Shown: positions 43,480 through 53,840 of the stretch, one piece after another | Position numbering within the stretch: the stretch's first letter is position 1 | How the letters are laid out: every line of letters starts with the position of its first letter | Assembly (NCBI RefSeq): GCF_013127955.1 | Contig: NZ_CP053435.1 | Location: forward strand, 1,984,001 to 2,048,000 | Source of the DNA: Spirosoma taeanense | GTDB taxonomy: Bacteria; Bacteroidota; Bacteroidia; Cytophagales; Spirosomataceae | DNA length: 64,000 nt | Direction: 5' to 3' | Program-made: the position numbers and the translations under genes | The notes under the pieces: generated by a model | What the model was told of the DNA's origin: nothing | The model's database searches: none | The model's input: the letters and a program-made list of their open reading frames with translations, nothing else

Positions 43480-45612
43480 CTAACGCAGCTGGTACGTATT
43501 AACCAGTCGTTTGATGTCGTCGAGGGTTCGTTCCGGCTTTTTGAAGGGAGCCGGGATGGGTTGCCGGGAAAATGTCTGGAAATACAGCACGCACGCATCG
43601 CGCCACCACAGCGCTTCTTTGTGCTGCGTAGCCAGCCGTCCAGCTACGTCGGCATAGATTTCCGGATCAACGACGGGTTTAACCTGCGTCCATTGCCGCT
43701 GCATCCAGGCCACCGAATCGACGCCGGTATAATACCGGGTGCAGAGTTCGTCCCAGAGCGAGCGGCCCGTCGACAGCTTTTTGGTCCACGGTACGTGGTG
43801 AAACCAGAGCAGGTAGGGCAGGGGGCAAGTTTCGGCGTTGCCCCACAATTTCTGCACGTCGGGGGCGTATAAACTCAGCGCATTGCTGCCGGTGGCTGTC
43901 CGGTCAAAGCCTACCCCAATGGAGTCGGCGCGGTGGTAATACGTATGATTCCAGTCGGGCCGGGATGCGTTGGCTTTCCAGGGTTCGGGACCGTAGTGAA
44001 TCCCGTAGCCCATAATGTGATGCAGACCGAGCGGGGTGGTGTAATCCACGTAAATCTCCCGCGAACGCAGCATCAGGTTCGTGATCTGGCTAACGGCCGC
44101 TGGCTCGTTGGTCAGGGTCATGTTTACCCACTCACGGGCAATCGCTTCCGACGATAACGTATGATCCCACGCCAGCCGCCCGAAGGCATACCAGTTAGCC
44201 TGTCCCATCGTATGCCCCGTCCAGTTTCGGTCGGAGCCGGTGTTGGCTACGCCCGCCATGGCCGTTATGGGGTAGCCATGTAGACTGCCGTCAATTACTT
44301 TGGCGACCGTTGAGCCTTTGCCTTTCGCGTAGGTGTCCGACTCCAGACATTCTTTGAAGAGGGGCGCTTCGTAAACCAGATGCGTTGCAAAGCCAAGGTA
44401 TTCCTGGGTGATCTGGAACTCCATGGCCAGTGGCGTTCTGGGCATGGCTCCGAACAGGGGCGAGAAGGGTTCCCGCGACTGGAAATCAATGGGGCCGTTC
44501 TTGACCTGCACGATTACTTTCCTATTAAACTGCCCGTCGAAGGGTTTGAACTCTTCGTAAGCCGCTTTGAACCGGTCGCCTTTGGGATCGGCTTTGTAAA
44601 CGAACGAACGCCACATAACCACGCCGTCATAAGGAGCCAGGGCTTCGGCCAGCATGTTGGCCCCATCGACATGCGTCCGGCCGTAATCCTGCGGACCGGG
44701 TTCGCCTTCGGAATTGGCTTTGACCAGAAAGCCGCCAAAGTCCGGAATGGCCGCATAGATTTCTTTCGTTTTATTGGCCCACCACTGCCGGACCTGCGGG
44801 TCGAGCGGGTCGGCCGTGTTCAGACCGCCGATGGTTTTGGGCGCCGGAAAATATACCGACAGATACACCCGGATACCGTAAGGGCGGAAGACGTTCGCCA
44901 GGGCCGCTACCTTTTCCAGATACTCCCCCGTCAGAAAGCGGGAGCTGGCATTGACGTTATTGACGACGGTGCCATTGATACCCAGCGACGCATTGGCGCG
45001 GGCGTAATCGCGGTAGCGCGGGTCAATGCGCTCGGGCAGTTCATACCATTTCCAGAGCGACGAGCCCGCATACCCCCGTTCGATGGTGCCGTTTACGTTG
45101 TCCCAGTGGTTCAGCAACCGATACCGTACTTTGGGGCTGCTGGTCAGCGCGATACCTTCTAGGGACTGGAGCGTCTGGACCTGACGCAGCAGGGCAAATG
45201 CCCCGTAGAGGACCCCCGCGCTGCTTTTGCCGGTAATGACCAGGTTGTTCTGACGCCGGGTAATCTGGTAGCCTTCGTCATTGAGCGACTGGCTCTCGGC
45301 TCCCGTTCCGGTGGTCAGGATAATGCCGCCGGTTTTATTCGGGACACTGGTGATAATTGGAACAGGTTTACCCAGAAGCCCCTGCAAACCGGCCTGTAAT
45401 TCCTGGGCGGCTGTTTTTAGAACCGGGTCAGATGAGGCCCGGCTGTTGTTCTGGATGGAAATAAACTGCGCCGAACGGGCGTAGGCTTCCCGTTTGCCTG
45501 CGTCCCTAAGCAGGTCATATTTCAGCCAGAGCCGGTAACCATCGTCGGCGCGACTGCTGTTCGCCAGAAGTAACAGGACCAGCAGGAAGCAGCCTATATG
45601 TTTACCCTTCAT
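43480..45612 (-). CDS. GH67 alpha-glucuronidase
   Basis: Releases (4-O-methyl)glucuronic acid from the non-reducing end of xylooligosaccharides. The 710-residue protein has a signal peptide (about 1-22), an N-terminal alpha/beta domain, the catalytic barrel with [18 protein letters not shown] and [16 protein letters not shown] carrying the conserved acidic and basic residues, and a helical C-terminal domain (LWFHHVPW). The signal peptide suggests periplasmic action. Its start overlaps the uxuA stop by 11 bases, so the two are translationally coupled. Confidence 0.95.
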   Translation of the reverse strand: MKGKHIGCFLLVLLLLANSSRADDGYRLWLKYDLLRDAGKREAYARSAQFISIQNNSRASSDPVLKTAAQELQAGLQGLLGKPVPIITSVPNKTGGIILTTGTGAESQSLNDEGYQITRRQNNLVITGKSSAGVLYGAFALLRQVQTLQSLEGIALTSSPKVRYRLLNHWDNVNGTIERGYAGSSLWKWYELPERIDPRYRDYARANASLGINGTVVNNVNASSRFLTGEYLEKVAALANVFRPYGIRVYLSVYFPAPKTIGGLNTADPLDPQVRQWWANKTKEIYAAIPDFGGFLVKANSEGEPGPQDYGRTHVDGANMLAEALAPYDGVVMWRSFVYKADPKGDRFKAAYEEFKPFDGQFNRKVIVQVKNGPIDFQSREPFSPLFGAMPRTPLAMEFQITQEYLGFATHLVYEAPLFKECLESDTYAKGKGSTVAKVIDGSLHGYPITAMAGVANTGSDRNWTGHTMGQANWYAFGRLAWDHTLSSEAIAREWVNMTLTNEPAAVSQITNLMLRSREIYVDYTTPLGLHHIMGYGIHYGPEPWKANASRPDWNHTYYHRADSIGVGFDRTATGSNALSLYAPDVQKLWGNAETCPLPYLLWFHHVPWTKKLSTGRSLWDELCTRYYTGVDSVAWMQRQWTQVKPVVDPEIYADVAGRLATQHKEALWWRDACVLYFQTFSRQPIPAPFKKPERTLDDIKRLVNTYQLR

Positions 45613-46855
45613 GGTTTTCTTCGGCTAGATCCTGCGAAACGATTTCTTCCCGCTCCGCCAGTGATCGGGTGATGCCAAGTTCCAGCCCCCGGATTTCGGC
45701 CAGACCGCGCATACGACCAATGGCCGAGTAGCCGGGATAGGTTCTCTTATGCAAATCGTCGAGCATCTGGTGGCCGTGGTCGGGGCGCATTGGGATAGAC
45801 GGTTCGCCCACGCCCAGCCTGGCGCGTCGCTGCTGTTCCTGCACAATGGCTTTCACAACGGCATACATATCGACGTCGCCCGCCAGGTGGTCGGCCTCGT
45901 GGAAATTACGGGGGTTCTCTTCCCGCTTCGTGGTGCGCAGGTGAATGAAATGAATCCGCTCACCAAAACGCTGGATCATGCCCGGCAGGTCATTGTCGGC
46001 GCGGACGCCGAGCGAGCCGGTGCAGAACGTAATCCCGTTGGCCGTTACGTCGCTGGCTTCCATGAGTTGCGAAAGGTCGGCTTCAGTGCTGACTACACGC
46101 GGAAGTCCAAGCAGCGGAAACGGCGGGTCGTCGGGGTGAATGCACAGGTTGACGCCTGCTTCCTGGGCGACCGGGGCCACTTCCCGGATGAAATGATACA
46201 GGTTCTCGCGCAGGGCCGCATCGCCGATCTGAGCGTACTCGTCCAGCAGACCCTGGAAGGTTTCAAGCGTGAATCTTTCTTCCGAACCCGGCAGACCGAG
46301 CAGCACGATCGAGGATAATTCCAGAATACGCTCGGGCGACATCTGCGTAAACGCTTCGCGGGCCGCTTCGACAACCTCTGGTTCATAGTCAGCTTCGCAG
46401 CCGAGACGTTTCAGAATGCACAGGTCAAACACGGCAAAATCCTGCCAGACGAACCGCAGCGCCCGTGAGCCATCGGGCATCTGATACGTCAGGTTGGTTC
46501 GCGACCAGTCGAGCACCGGCATGAAGTTGTAGCAAACCGTTTTAATACCGCAGGCCGCCAGATTCCGGATCGATTGCTTGTAATTCTCGATATAGGTGGC
46601 CCGGCTCGGCCGCCCTTTCTTAATATCCTCGTGAACGGGCAGGCTTTCGACCACCGCCCAGTGCAGGGGCGTGTACTGGCCGTTGTCGGCTTCGATCAGC
46701 TGCTTTCGTTTCTCAATTTCGTCCACGGACCATACGGCCCCAACCGGTAGCTGGTGCAATGCCGTAACGATGCCTTCGCATCCGGCCTGCCGGATATCCA
46801 TCAATGACACCGGATCGTTCGGCCCGAACCAGCGCATGGTTTGTAACATTCCCAT
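45602..46855 (-). CDS. uxuA: Mannonate dehydratase
   Basis: Dehydrates D-mannonate to 2-keto-3-deoxygluconate in the cytoplasmic hexuronate pathway. The 417-residue protein is slightly longer than E. coli UxuA. Family blocks include [19 protein letters not shown] at the N-terminus, [39 protein letters not shown] and [11 protein letters not shown] with metal-binding Cys/His/Asp residues. It lies between the esterase and glucuronidase genes. The gene for glucuronate isomerase (uxaC) is absent here and must be supplied elsewhere or bypassed. Confidence 0.96.
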   Translation of the reverse strand: MGMLQTMRWFGPNDPVSLMDIRQAGCEGIVTALHQLPVGAVWSVDEIEKRKQLIEADNGQYTPLHWAVVESLPVHEDIKKGRPSRATYIENYKQSIRNLAACGIKTVCYNFMPVLDWSRTNLTYQMPDGSRALRFVWQDFAVFDLCILKRLGCEADYEPEVVEAAREAFTQMSPERILELSSIVLLGLPGSEERFTLETFQGLLDEYAQIGDAALRENLYHFIREVAPVAQEAGVNLCIHPDDPPFPLLGLPRVVSTEADLSQLMEASDVTANGITFCTGSLGVRADNDLPGMIQRFGERIHFIHLRTTKREENPRNFHEADHLAGDVDMYAVVKAIVQEQQRRARLGVGEPSIPMRPDHGHQMLDDLHKRTYPGYSAIGRMRGLAEIRGLELGITRSLAEREEIVSQDLAEENHEG

Positions 46856-46868
46856 TTTGTTTTACAGG

Positions 46869-48305
46869 TTATTTTTTTGCGGTGGGGCGGTTAAACTGCC
46901 GTTGGGCAAACTCCAGAAAAACAGGCCAGTCGAGCGAGTCAACGTGGCCGCCTTCGTGGTTGCGGAATGCCAGCTCGCCGTCGATCAGGGCGACATCCGG
47001 CGCGGGCATCTCGCTGGTTCCGACGCCTTTTGCCCCAAGGAGCTGATAAACTGGACTCGCGCCCACGCAGGCCAGAAACTCCCCTTTCGGATCGGCCCAC
47101 TGGTCTTTGGTGCCGCCGGTAATGAACAATGGTCGCGGGGCGATGAGGGCCATCAGTTCGTGCGCATCGACCGGCATGGCAGCCCAGTTGCCGCCGTACT
47201 TGATAAAATTCGGCGCCATCCAGTGGTATTCGCCCGCGCCCGCTACGTTGTCAATCGTCTCGCCAAAATTTCGTTTTTCCAGCGATGCACCCATCGAGCC
47301 TGAACAGCTGGCGAAGACAATCGCCCAGCGTGAGTCCAGGGCGCCAGCCAGCAGGGCCGTTTTTCCCCAGCGGGAATGCCCCTGAATCCCGATCTGTTTC
47401 GGATTGATGCCTTTGTCTTTTTCAAAGTAATCGAGTGCCCGGCTCAGGCCCCAGCTCCAGGCTGCCAGAACGCCCCACTCGTCGGGCTGGCGATCTTTCC
47501 CGCCGTTCATGAGCCCGATAATGCCCTCGTGCAGACCCGCACCACTGTCCAGTTGGATAGCGCCTGTGTTGACGGTCGCCACTGCCCAGCCCGCATCAAT
47601 CAATTTCTCGATGTTAGCCAATGGCTGTGGAAACGAACCCCAGACAATCACCATCAACGGCAGAGCACCCGCAGCATTGACCGGTCGGTAATACGTAACC
47701 GGAATACTCGGCGTTGCAGTCGGGTAGCGACTGTTGTCAATGCTGCCCAGGATGGTTTTCCGGGTGGCTTTGCCGTTCAGCACCGTACTGTCGGTGCTGG
47801 CAGGCGCAAAGCGTACGGAAGGCGTATTGGCCGGTGTTTTGCCGAAAATTTCGGTCTGGTACTCATTCAGGATCTCCGGGCGACGCTGCTTCCACCACTC
47901 GTTGGCAGTCGTTACAGGCTTACCGTTTTTTAGTTTGAGCGGGTCTGGCAGCGAATAATGGCTGGACGTGGTCTCATCGTAGTTTGTCCAGTTGCCCCAT
48001 CCCGAGCGTACGTGCGTGTTGCCGGCTTGGTCGAACCAGTTCGTTGTGCCTTCTTTCGGTTTGAGGAAGGCGGGCCGTTTTGGATCGTCGGCGGGTGGTG
48101 GCAGGGAGGGTAGGACCAGATTGAGCCTATTCATCATCTTCTGCCAGTCGGCCTGGCTGGCTTCGCGCATCCGGTTCATGTACGCCGTTCGCTCTTCCGG
48201 CGTCATTTTCTGAAAATTGGGAGCCTGCGCGCTGGCCGTCTGCATGGACAGTCTAAAAGCCAGACTGACCGCAGCGAATGTCGTAGTAAGCTTTACAGAA
48301 TTCAT
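46869..48305 (-). CDS. CE15-type glucuronoyl esterase (alpha/beta hydrolase)
   Basis: A 478-residue exported hydrolase (signal peptide about 1-27). After an unusual N-terminal Met/Arg-rich region (30-65) comes the alpha/beta-hydrolase core with nucleophile S311 in GHSRWGKTA, matching the CE15 pattern GxSRxGK, and a catalytic-type His in HEGGHVDS near the C-terminus. CE15 enzymes cleave the ester between lignin and the glucuronic acid branch of xylan. Placed with GH67 and UxuA this fits well. An acetylxylan-esterase annotation is the alternative. Confidence 0.85.
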   Translation of the reverse strand: MNSVKLTTTFAAVSLAFRLSMQTASAQAPNFQKMTPEERTAYMNRMREASQADWQKMMNRLNLVLPSLPPPADDPKRPAFLKPKEGTTNWFDQAGNTHVRSGWGNWTNYDETTSSHYSLPDPLKLKNGKPVTTANEWWKQRRPEILNEYQTEIFGKTPANTPSVRFAPASTDSTVLNGKATRKTILGSIDNSRYPTATPSIPVTYYRPVNAAGALPLMVIVWGSFPQPLANIEKLIDAGWAVATVNTGAIQLDSGAGLHEGIIGLMNGGKDRQPDEWGVLAAWSWGLSRALDYFEKDKGINPKQIGIQGHSRWGKTALLAGALDSRWAIVFASCSGSMGASLEKRNFGETIDNVAGAGEYHWMAPNFIKYGGNWAAMPVDAHELMALIAPRPLFITGGTKDQWADPKGEFLACVGASPVYQLLGAKGVGTSEMPAPDVALIDGELAFRNHEGGHVDSLDWPVFLEFAQRQFNRPTAKK

Positions 48306-48311
48306 GAATGA

Positions 48312-49637
48312 TTAATGTTTGCCAGCCCGGCGAAAAACGAAAATATACAGCAGTGTCCAGGCGACCAGGTAGGCTAGTCCGGCGATATAAAAAATGATAT
48401 AATAGCCTTCCGACAACTGATCCAAGGCTTTATAATGATCCAGAATCCGGCCCACGAGCAGCGGAAAAATCGCACCGCCCAGTGTGCCGGCCATCGTGCC
48501 GAAGCCAACCACGCGGCTGAGGACCTGCTTGGGGAACTGATCGGCGGCAACGGTGAAAATATTGGCCGACCAGGCCTGGTGAGCCGCCACTGCCAGCGAT
48601 AAAATGCCGATTACGGGCCACATGCTCCCCATCTGGCTGATGATCATCACCGGCGTTACGCAAATGGCAAACAGCGCCATTGCCCACTGCCGCGCCCGCG
48701 TCGGATTCCAGCCTTTCTGAATGAGCCGGGACGACAGCCAACCGCCCCCTACGCTGCCGATGGTAGCGGCCAGGTAGATAATGATCAGAGGAGCGCCCAG
48801 TTTTTTCAGGTCCAGGTGGTAGATACTCGCCAGGTAGGAGGGCAGCCAGAACAGAAAAAACCACCAGATGGGGTCGGTCAGGAGTTTGCCGCCCATGAAG
48901 CCCCAGATCGCCTTGTTGGCAAAAATCGGGTAACGGATGGGCGTTTCGTCGTTAACGATCTCGGTTGATGCCGCATCGGCCGTAATATACGCAAGTTCAG
49001 AAGGGCTAACGCGTTTATGCCGGGCGGGAACTTCATAGTAGAACCACCAGAAAACAATCCAGATGAACCCCAGCGCGCCGGTCACGATAAACGCCATCTG
49101 CCAGCCGGCCACCAGCGCCAGCCAGGGAACGACGGCCGGAGCCGCTACCGCACCGATGTTGGCGCCGGAGTTGAAAATGCCCACCGCCAGGGCCCGTTCT
49201 TTCTGGGGAAACCACTCCGCTACGGTCTTTATTGAAGCCGGGAAGTTACCCGCTTCGCCAATGCCCAGCAACGCCCGGGCTACCATAAACCCAGCCGTAC
49301 CGCCTGCCATGGCGTGGCCCATAGCCGCCAGACTCCAGACCAGAATAGCGCCGATATACCCCAGTTTGGTGCCGATCTTGTCAATGATGTAGCCCGCCAG
49401 CAGGGTGCTTGAACCATAGAAAAAAGTAAAGACCGTAACGATATTGGCGTAGTCGGATTCAGTCCAGCTAAACTCTTTTTCCAGGATTGGCTTCAGCAGA
49501 CTGATCACCTGCCGATCCAGGTAGTTGATCGTCGTGGCAAAAAAGAGCAGGCCCACAATGATCCACCGGTAATTGCTCCGGTTGGTTGAAAGAGGATCGG
49601 TCAGGGTGCTGCCGGCAGGTGTTGGGTTCTGAATCAA
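48312..49637 (-). CDS. MFS transporter, hexuronate/ACS family
   Basis: A 441-residue, 12-segment inner-membrane carrier of the anion:cation symporter (ExuT-like) family. The first segment with NYLDRQVISLL and the loop IDKIGTKLGY match ExuT/GudP-type transporters, and a further motif AEWFPQKERALAVGIFNSGANIG is present in segment 4-5. It probably imports glucuronate, an aldouronate or an oxidised product released outside. Seven bases separate it from the esterase gene. Confidence 0.93.
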   Translation of the reverse strand: MIQNPTPAGSTLTDPLSTNRSNYRWIIVGLLFFATTINYLDRQVISLLKPILEKEFSWTESDYANIVTVFTFFYGSSTLLAGYIIDKIGTKLGYIGAILVWSLAAMGHAMAGGTAGFMVARALLGIGEAGNFPASIKTVAEWFPQKERALAVGIFNSGANIGAVAAPAVVPWLALVAGWQMAFIVTGALGFIWIVFWWFYYEVPARHKRVSPSELAYITADAASTEIVNDETPIRYPIFANKAIWGFMGGKLLTDPIWWFFLFWLPSYLASIYHLDLKKLGAPLIIIYLAATIGSVGGGWLSSRLIQKGWNPTRARQWAMALFAICVTPVMIISQMGSMWPVIGILSLAVAAHQAWSANIFTVAADQFPKQVLSRVVGFGTMAGTLGGAIFPLLVGRILDHYKALDQLSEGYYIIFYIAGLAYLVAWTLLYIFVFRRAGKH

Positions 49638-49704
49638 AATCGGGTTGGGATAAGAGTAAGCGGGTTTACAGAGAATTCAGGTCAGGACATTGGCCTGCTG
49701 GTCG

Positions 49705-50988
49705 TTACACAAAGAACGGCACGTCTTTCGGGGCGTATTTGCGCATACCTTCTTCATTGATTTCGACGCCGATCCCCGGCTTCTCGGAGAGAGGAATAAA
49801 ACCATCCTTCACCATCGGGCCGTCGAACGTAACGATCTCCTTGAACATCGGCTCCTCGTGGAAATAAATCTGCCACTCCAGAATTAGGAAGTTAGGCACC
49901 GACGCGCAGACATGGCTCGATGCCATTGCCCCCAGATATGACGCGACCATGTGGGGGGCAAAGGGCACGTAGTACAGGTTCGCCAGGTTCGCAATGCGCT
50001 GGGCCTCGCCCAAGCCGCCAGCTTTCTGCAAATCGGGCATGATGATGTCTACCGCTCCAATTTCGAGCAGCCGCCGGAAGCCGTACGCCAGGTAATGGTT
50101 TTCGCCCGCGCAGATAGGCGTGTTCGAGGCTTCCCGGATCTGCTTATACGCTTCCGGGTTTTCGGCCGGGATCGGCTCTTCCAGAAACAGCAGGTTCAGG
50201 GGCTCCATCATCTTGGCTACCCGCCGGCCCGTCGTAACGTCGTAGCGGCCGTGCATATCCACGCAGATGTCGATTTTCGGGCCAACGGCCTTCCGAACGC
50301 CCGCAATCTGGTTGTACATCCGCTCCAGTTCACCGGGGCTAGCCGTCCAGTTATAGGCGTCGTATTTGTTGGGATCGTTCCGCTCGTCGATGTCGTATTT
50401 CACGGCCGTAAAGCCCATATCGACCGCCCGTTTGGCGCTTTTCCCGAACGATTCGGGCGTGGTGTCCTTTTCGCGGTACGCCCCCGTATCGCAATACACG
50501 CGGATGCGGTCCCGGAATTTACCGCCCAGCAACTGATAGACCGGCATACCGAGCGCCTTACCCACCAGGTCCCAGAGCGCTGTTTCGACGGCCGACAGTA
50601 CCGAAATATACATGCCAGCCTGTGCGCCTTCGAAGAAACCCGCCTTCCGGACGTCCTCGAACAGGCGGTTGACGTTAAGGGGGCTTTTACCTTTGATCCG
50701 CTCGCCCATCATCTTGACCAGGTGGTAGGTGCCGGGTGTTGCATCGACCGCTTCGCCACAGCCCCAGATACCCTGGTTGGTATGAACCTTCACAAACAGG
50801 CTGTGGCCGTTGCGGATATAGCCGCACTTGATGTCGGTAATTTTCAGGTCGGATGGGCTTGACGACAGCGGGGCTCGGTCAACGGCGGTTTCGAGCCCTT
50901 CGCCAAAGCTGGTTAGGGAAGATGCCGCAAACGCGCTGGCCAGGGCGCTCTTGGTCAGGAAGGAACGACGGGAAGAAGTGTGACTCAT
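49705..50988 (-). CDS. Tat-exported enolase-superfamily sugar-acid dehydratase
   Basis: A 427-residue mandelate-racemase/muconate-lactonizing family protein. A Tat leader (SRRSFLTKSALASAFAASS) precedes the capping domain, and the barrel follows: FTAVKYDID, Asp in CVDMHGRYD, Glu in LFLEEPIPAEN and AGENHYL, and His in FAPHMVAS. This D-E-E-His set resembles galactonate/mannonate/gluconate dehydratases. Export of such an enzyme is unusual, as relatives are cytoplasmic. It probably dehydrates an aldonic or uronic-derived acid in the periplasm, with the RraA-like protein next in the pathway. Confidence 0.88.
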   Translation of the reverse strand: MSHTSSRRSFLTKSALASAFAASSLTSFGEGLETAVDRAPLSSSPSDLKITDIKCGYIRNGHSLFVKVHTNQGIWGCGEAVDATPGTYHLVKMMGERIKGKSPLNVNRLFEDVRKAGFFEGAQAGMYISVLSAVETALWDLVGKALGMPVYQLLGGKFRDRIRVYCDTGAYREKDTTPESFGKSAKRAVDMGFTAVKYDIDERNDPNKYDAYNWTASPGELERMYNQIAGVRKAVGPKIDICVDMHGRYDVTTGRRVAKMMEPLNLLFLEEPIPAENPEAYKQIREASNTPICAGENHYLAYGFRRLLEIGAVDIIMPDLQKAGGLGEAQRIANLANLYYVPFAPHMVASYLGAMASSHVCASVPNFLILEWQIYFHEEPMFKEIVTFDGPMVKDGFIPLSEKPGIGVEINEEGMRKYAPKDVPFFV

Positions 50989-51013
50989 TGGATTGGAGAG
51001 TTTAGGCGTTGTA

Positions 51014-51958
51014 TTACCAGGTGCGGGTTTTCAGATAATCCTGAATCTGTTCTTTCGGTACGGGCAGTTCGTTGACGTGCGCATTCAGCCACTGCGAGAA
51101 ATCTTTTTCGATCTCTGCCGACCAGCGGGAGTCAATCTGGCCGGGCGTGTATTTTTGTTCGCGCAGGCGCAGGTGGCCAAACATATCCCGCAACCGGATA
51201 ATCTCCGACGTTTTCACTACTTTCTCGGCCAGATGCGGAGGGATAAAGCAAACGCCCCCGTCGCGGCCCAGCACTACGTCGCCGGGCATAACCATGACTT
51301 TTCCGATACGCGTTGGCCGATTAATACCAACCAGGGTTGTGTTCAGATTGCCTTCCGGATTATGGTGGGAAGGATGGTAGCTGCGGAAATAGGACGTAAA
51401 GCCACCGATTTCTTTCAGACCGGCAATGTCGCGAACGGCACCTTCGTAGACAATACCATTGCCGGTTTTGGCATAAATGGAATTGCCCAGGTTATCGCCG
51501 ATGGTGGGGCCGTCTTCGTGCATGCCAAACTGATCAACAACGTACACATCGCCTTTCACGAGCATATCAATCGGCCAGGCGTTCTGCGATTTAACCCGGC
51601 CATCTTTGGTATGGCCCTTCTCATCCGTTACACGGTGAACGTCGGGGCGGCCGGGCATGAATGTAGCCGTCAGTGCGCGGCCCACCAGCACACTGTCGGG
51701 GTTGATGGTCTGCCAGTCGCCGGTGAACTGATATTTGTAATTTTCCCCTTTCAGCACTGACCAGGCTTCTTCCTGGGTAACCAGCTTCATCCGTTTCAGA
51801 ATTGCGTCCGGCACTTTGGGGCGTCCATCAGGAAAGCGTTCGCCTTTCCATTCGGGGGTTAAAAAGATGAGTTCATCGCGGGAAATCTGCTGGCCGACTG
51901 ATGCTCTTATCGGACCAAGCAGACTGAGCGCAACACTAGCTACGAATACCAGCTTCAT
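51014..51958 (-). CDS. Exported RraA/HMG-aldolase-like protein
   Basis: A 314-residue protein with a signal peptide (about 1-23) and an RraA-like fold (about 75-240). VYVVDQFGMHEDGPTIGDNLG and GIVYEGAVRDIAGLKEIG carry the GDNL/G-x-RD signatures of the class II 4-hydroxy-4-methyl-2-oxoglutarate aldolase/oxaloacetate decarboxylase group. An aldolase-type function fits a pathway that makes keto-deoxy acids. It is the first gene of the eleven-gene minus-strand cluster; no clean TAnnTTTG was found upstream. Confidence 0.85.
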   Translation of the reverse strand: MKLVFVASVALSLLGPIRASVGQQISRDELIFLTPEWKGERFPDGRPKVPDAILKRMKLVTQEEAWSVLKGENYKYQFTGDWQTINPDSVLVGRALTATFMPGRPDVHRVTDEKGHTKDGRVKSQNAWPIDMLVKGDVYVVDQFGMHEDGPTIGDNLGNSIYAKTGNGIVYEGAVRDIAGLKEIGGFTSYFRSYHPSHHNPEGNLNTTLVGINRPTRIGKVMVMPGDVVLGRDGGVCFIPPHLAEKVVKTSEIIRLRDMFGHLRLREQKYTPGQIDSRWSAEIEKDFSQWLNAHVNELPVPKEQIQDYLKTRTW

Positions 51959-52154
51959 TGGAAATCAGAATTAGGTTCAGGTCTAGGAATCAATCCCGAT
52001 AAGCATAGACAGGTAGCACTTCTACCCGTCAGCAGCCAGAGCAAGGGGAATTTCTATGTATGCCGACGGTTGAGCGTATAGGCAACTGACGCGAATTGGC
52101 CAACAAAACAGAGATGAATTGTCTTATAAGCAGGAACTCTTTTTACAACAAAAT

Positions 52155-53147
52155 ATGGAATACAGAAAACTGGGTGAGTCGGATTTGAGCGTTTCGGTCA
52201 TCACTTTCGGTGCCTGGGCGGCCGGTGGCTGGATGTGGGGCGGTACTGAACGCAAAGAAGCGGTTGATGCTATCAGAGCCGCCTACGATCTGGGCGTAAC
52301 CTCAATTGACACGGCACCCATCTACGGGCAGGGAACCAGCGAGGAAATTGTTGGGGAGGCCATCAAAGGAATTTCCCGCGACAAAGTGCAGATACTGACT
52401 AAATACGGAATGCGCTGGGACCTGGCTAAAGGCGATTTTGGCTTCAAAAGTCAGGATAACCAGGGCAATCCGATCGACGTCTATAAGTACTCGGGCAAAG
52501 AAAGCCTCATCAAAGAATGTGAGGATAGCTTAAAACGGCTGGGCACCGACTATATCGACCTATACCAGATGCACTGGCCCGACAAAACCACCCCCATCGA
52601 AGAAAGCATGGAGGCTGTTCTGCGGCTAATCGAGCAGGGGAAGGTCCGGCAGGCGGGTGTCAGCAACTACAACGTTTCGCAGATGCAGCAGGCCGAGAGC
52701 GTGCTTAAGCTGTCGGCCAATCAGGTGCCGTTTAGTATGCTTAACCGGGGGATCGAAGACGAGCTTGTGCCGTACTGCCTTGAACATAATAAGGCCATTC
52801 TGGCCTATAGCCCTATGGAACGGGGTCTGCTGACGGGTAAGATTAAGCCCGGTCATCAGTTTGCCGAGGGCGACCACCGGGCCAATTATCGCTTCTTCAA
52901 AGAAAAGAACATCGAAGAAACCGATCGGTTTCTGCAAGCTATCAAACCCCTGGCCGACAGCAAAAACGCCAGTCTGAGCCAGCTGGTCATTCGGTGGACC
53001 ATCGAGCGGCCGGGGATTACGGTGGCGCTCGTTGGGGCACGTAACGCAGAACAGGCGGTCCAGAATGCCAAAGCAGTTGATATTCAGTTATCAGCCGATG
53101 AGCTGAAGTTTATCAATCAGCAACTGGGCGAACTGGAGCTAGTGTAA
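52155..53147 (+). CDS. Aldo/keto reductase
   Basis: A 330-residue NADPH-dependent oxidoreductase of the AKR superfamily, YajO/GSP69 type. From the ATG at 52155 (MEYRKLGESDLSV); the open frame reaches 52119 without an ATG. Catalytic D52 and Y57 (IDTAPIYGQG), Lys in ILTKYG, His in YQMHWPDK and the NADPH-binding C-terminal block TVALVGARNAEQ are present. Possibly reduces a sugar or sugar aldehyde. It diverges from the uronate cluster and might share its regulation. Followed by a terminator. Confidence 0.94.
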   Translation: MEYRKLGESDLSVSVITFGAWAAGGWMWGGTERKEAVDAIRAAYDLGVTSIDTAPIYGQGTSEEIVGEAIKGISRDKVQILTKYGMRWDLAKGDFGFKSQDNQGNPIDVYKYSGKESLIKECEDSLKRLGTDYIDLYQMHWPDKTTPIEESMEAVLRLIEQGKVRQAGVSNYNVSQMQQAESVLKLSANQVPFSMLNRGIEDELVPYCLEHNKAILAYSPMERGLLTGKIKPGHQFAEGDHRANYRFFKEKNIEETDRFLQAIKPLADSKNASLSQLVIRWTIERPGITVALVGARNAEQAVQNAKAVDIQLSADELKFINQQLGELELV

Positions 53148-53167
53148 ACCCAATTTGTTTATCAACA

Positions 53168-53195
53168 CGAAGCCGGTACGTCTGTATCGGCTTCG
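53168..53195 (+). terminator. Terminator after aldo/keto reductase
   Basis: A 12-bp stem with one G-U pair and a 4-base loop (53168-53179 with 53184-53195), followed by CTGTTTTC. Confidence 0.65.
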
Positions 53196-53243
53196 CTGTT
53201 TTCAGACCCTTACGAGATTGTTAAGCCTGCTACAGTAGGTAAA

Positions 53244-53735
53244 TCTAACGGTTATTTCCTGGTTAATAAGGCGGCCTTGCCGGTGTTGCAGAAAACCAAG
53301 GGGAACGTAGTGAAGGCGGGTTCAGAGGCTGGTCATATGGGCGAACCGCAGGCGGCTCCATATGGTGGTACGAAAGGCTTAGCCATTGAACAGGCGCATT
53401 TTGGGGTGCGGAGCAATATTGTTGCGCCGGGACCGGTGGATACAGCCTGGACGCATGCCAGCACCGGACCGATGAGTCCCGAAATGGAAAAGTCGACGAC
53501 GGCGGGTACGCTGATGGGTCGCCGGGGTACGCCCGAAGAGATTGCCAATGTGTATTTGTTCGTAGCGTCCGACGAAGCGTCGTACGTAACGGGCGCTATC
53601 TATTACGTGGACGGTGGAACAACTATCGCCAGGGGACCCATGGGCGAAAAAGCCGCAGACAGTATGAAGAAAGAACCGCAGGGTGAGCTGGACCTACAGC
53701 ACTCGATGGATGGGAATACGTCTGTGAACGGGTAA
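53244..53735 (+). pseudogene. N-terminally truncated SDR remnant
   Basis: Reads in one frame as the C-terminal two thirds of a short-chain dehydrogenase: NGYFLVNKAALPVL, then GEPQAAPYGGTKG with the YxxxK pair, VAPGPVDTAWTH, and VASDEASYVTGAIYYVDGG. The cofactor-binding half is absent. The helix after YxxxK is shortened (LAIEQAHFGVRSN), so an internal deletion of about eight residues is likely, and the catalytic Ser block is altered (VKAGSEAG). No ATG fits the start of similarity. Probably non-functional. Confidence 0.65.
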
Positions 53736-53754
53736 GCCCGTAAACGAGCTAAAT

Positions 53755-53792
53755 AAGGTGCCGGTTGCTACAGCGATAGCGGCTGGCACCTT
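53755..53792 (+). terminator. Hairpin after SDR remnant
   Basis: A 16-bp stem with G-U pairs (53755-53770 with 53777-53792) followed by ATTTTG, 20 bases after the frame's stop. It would have ended the ancestral SDR transcript. Confidence 0.6.
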
Positions 53793-53840
53793 ATTTTGTG
53801 CCGGAGATCACCCCTTCGTGAATTAATAACAAACCATGCG

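Noticed and set aside
44380-45162. 260-codon plus-strand frame inside the GH67 gene
   Set aside because: Antisense shadow of a strongly conserved glycosidase gene caused by GC-rich codon bias.
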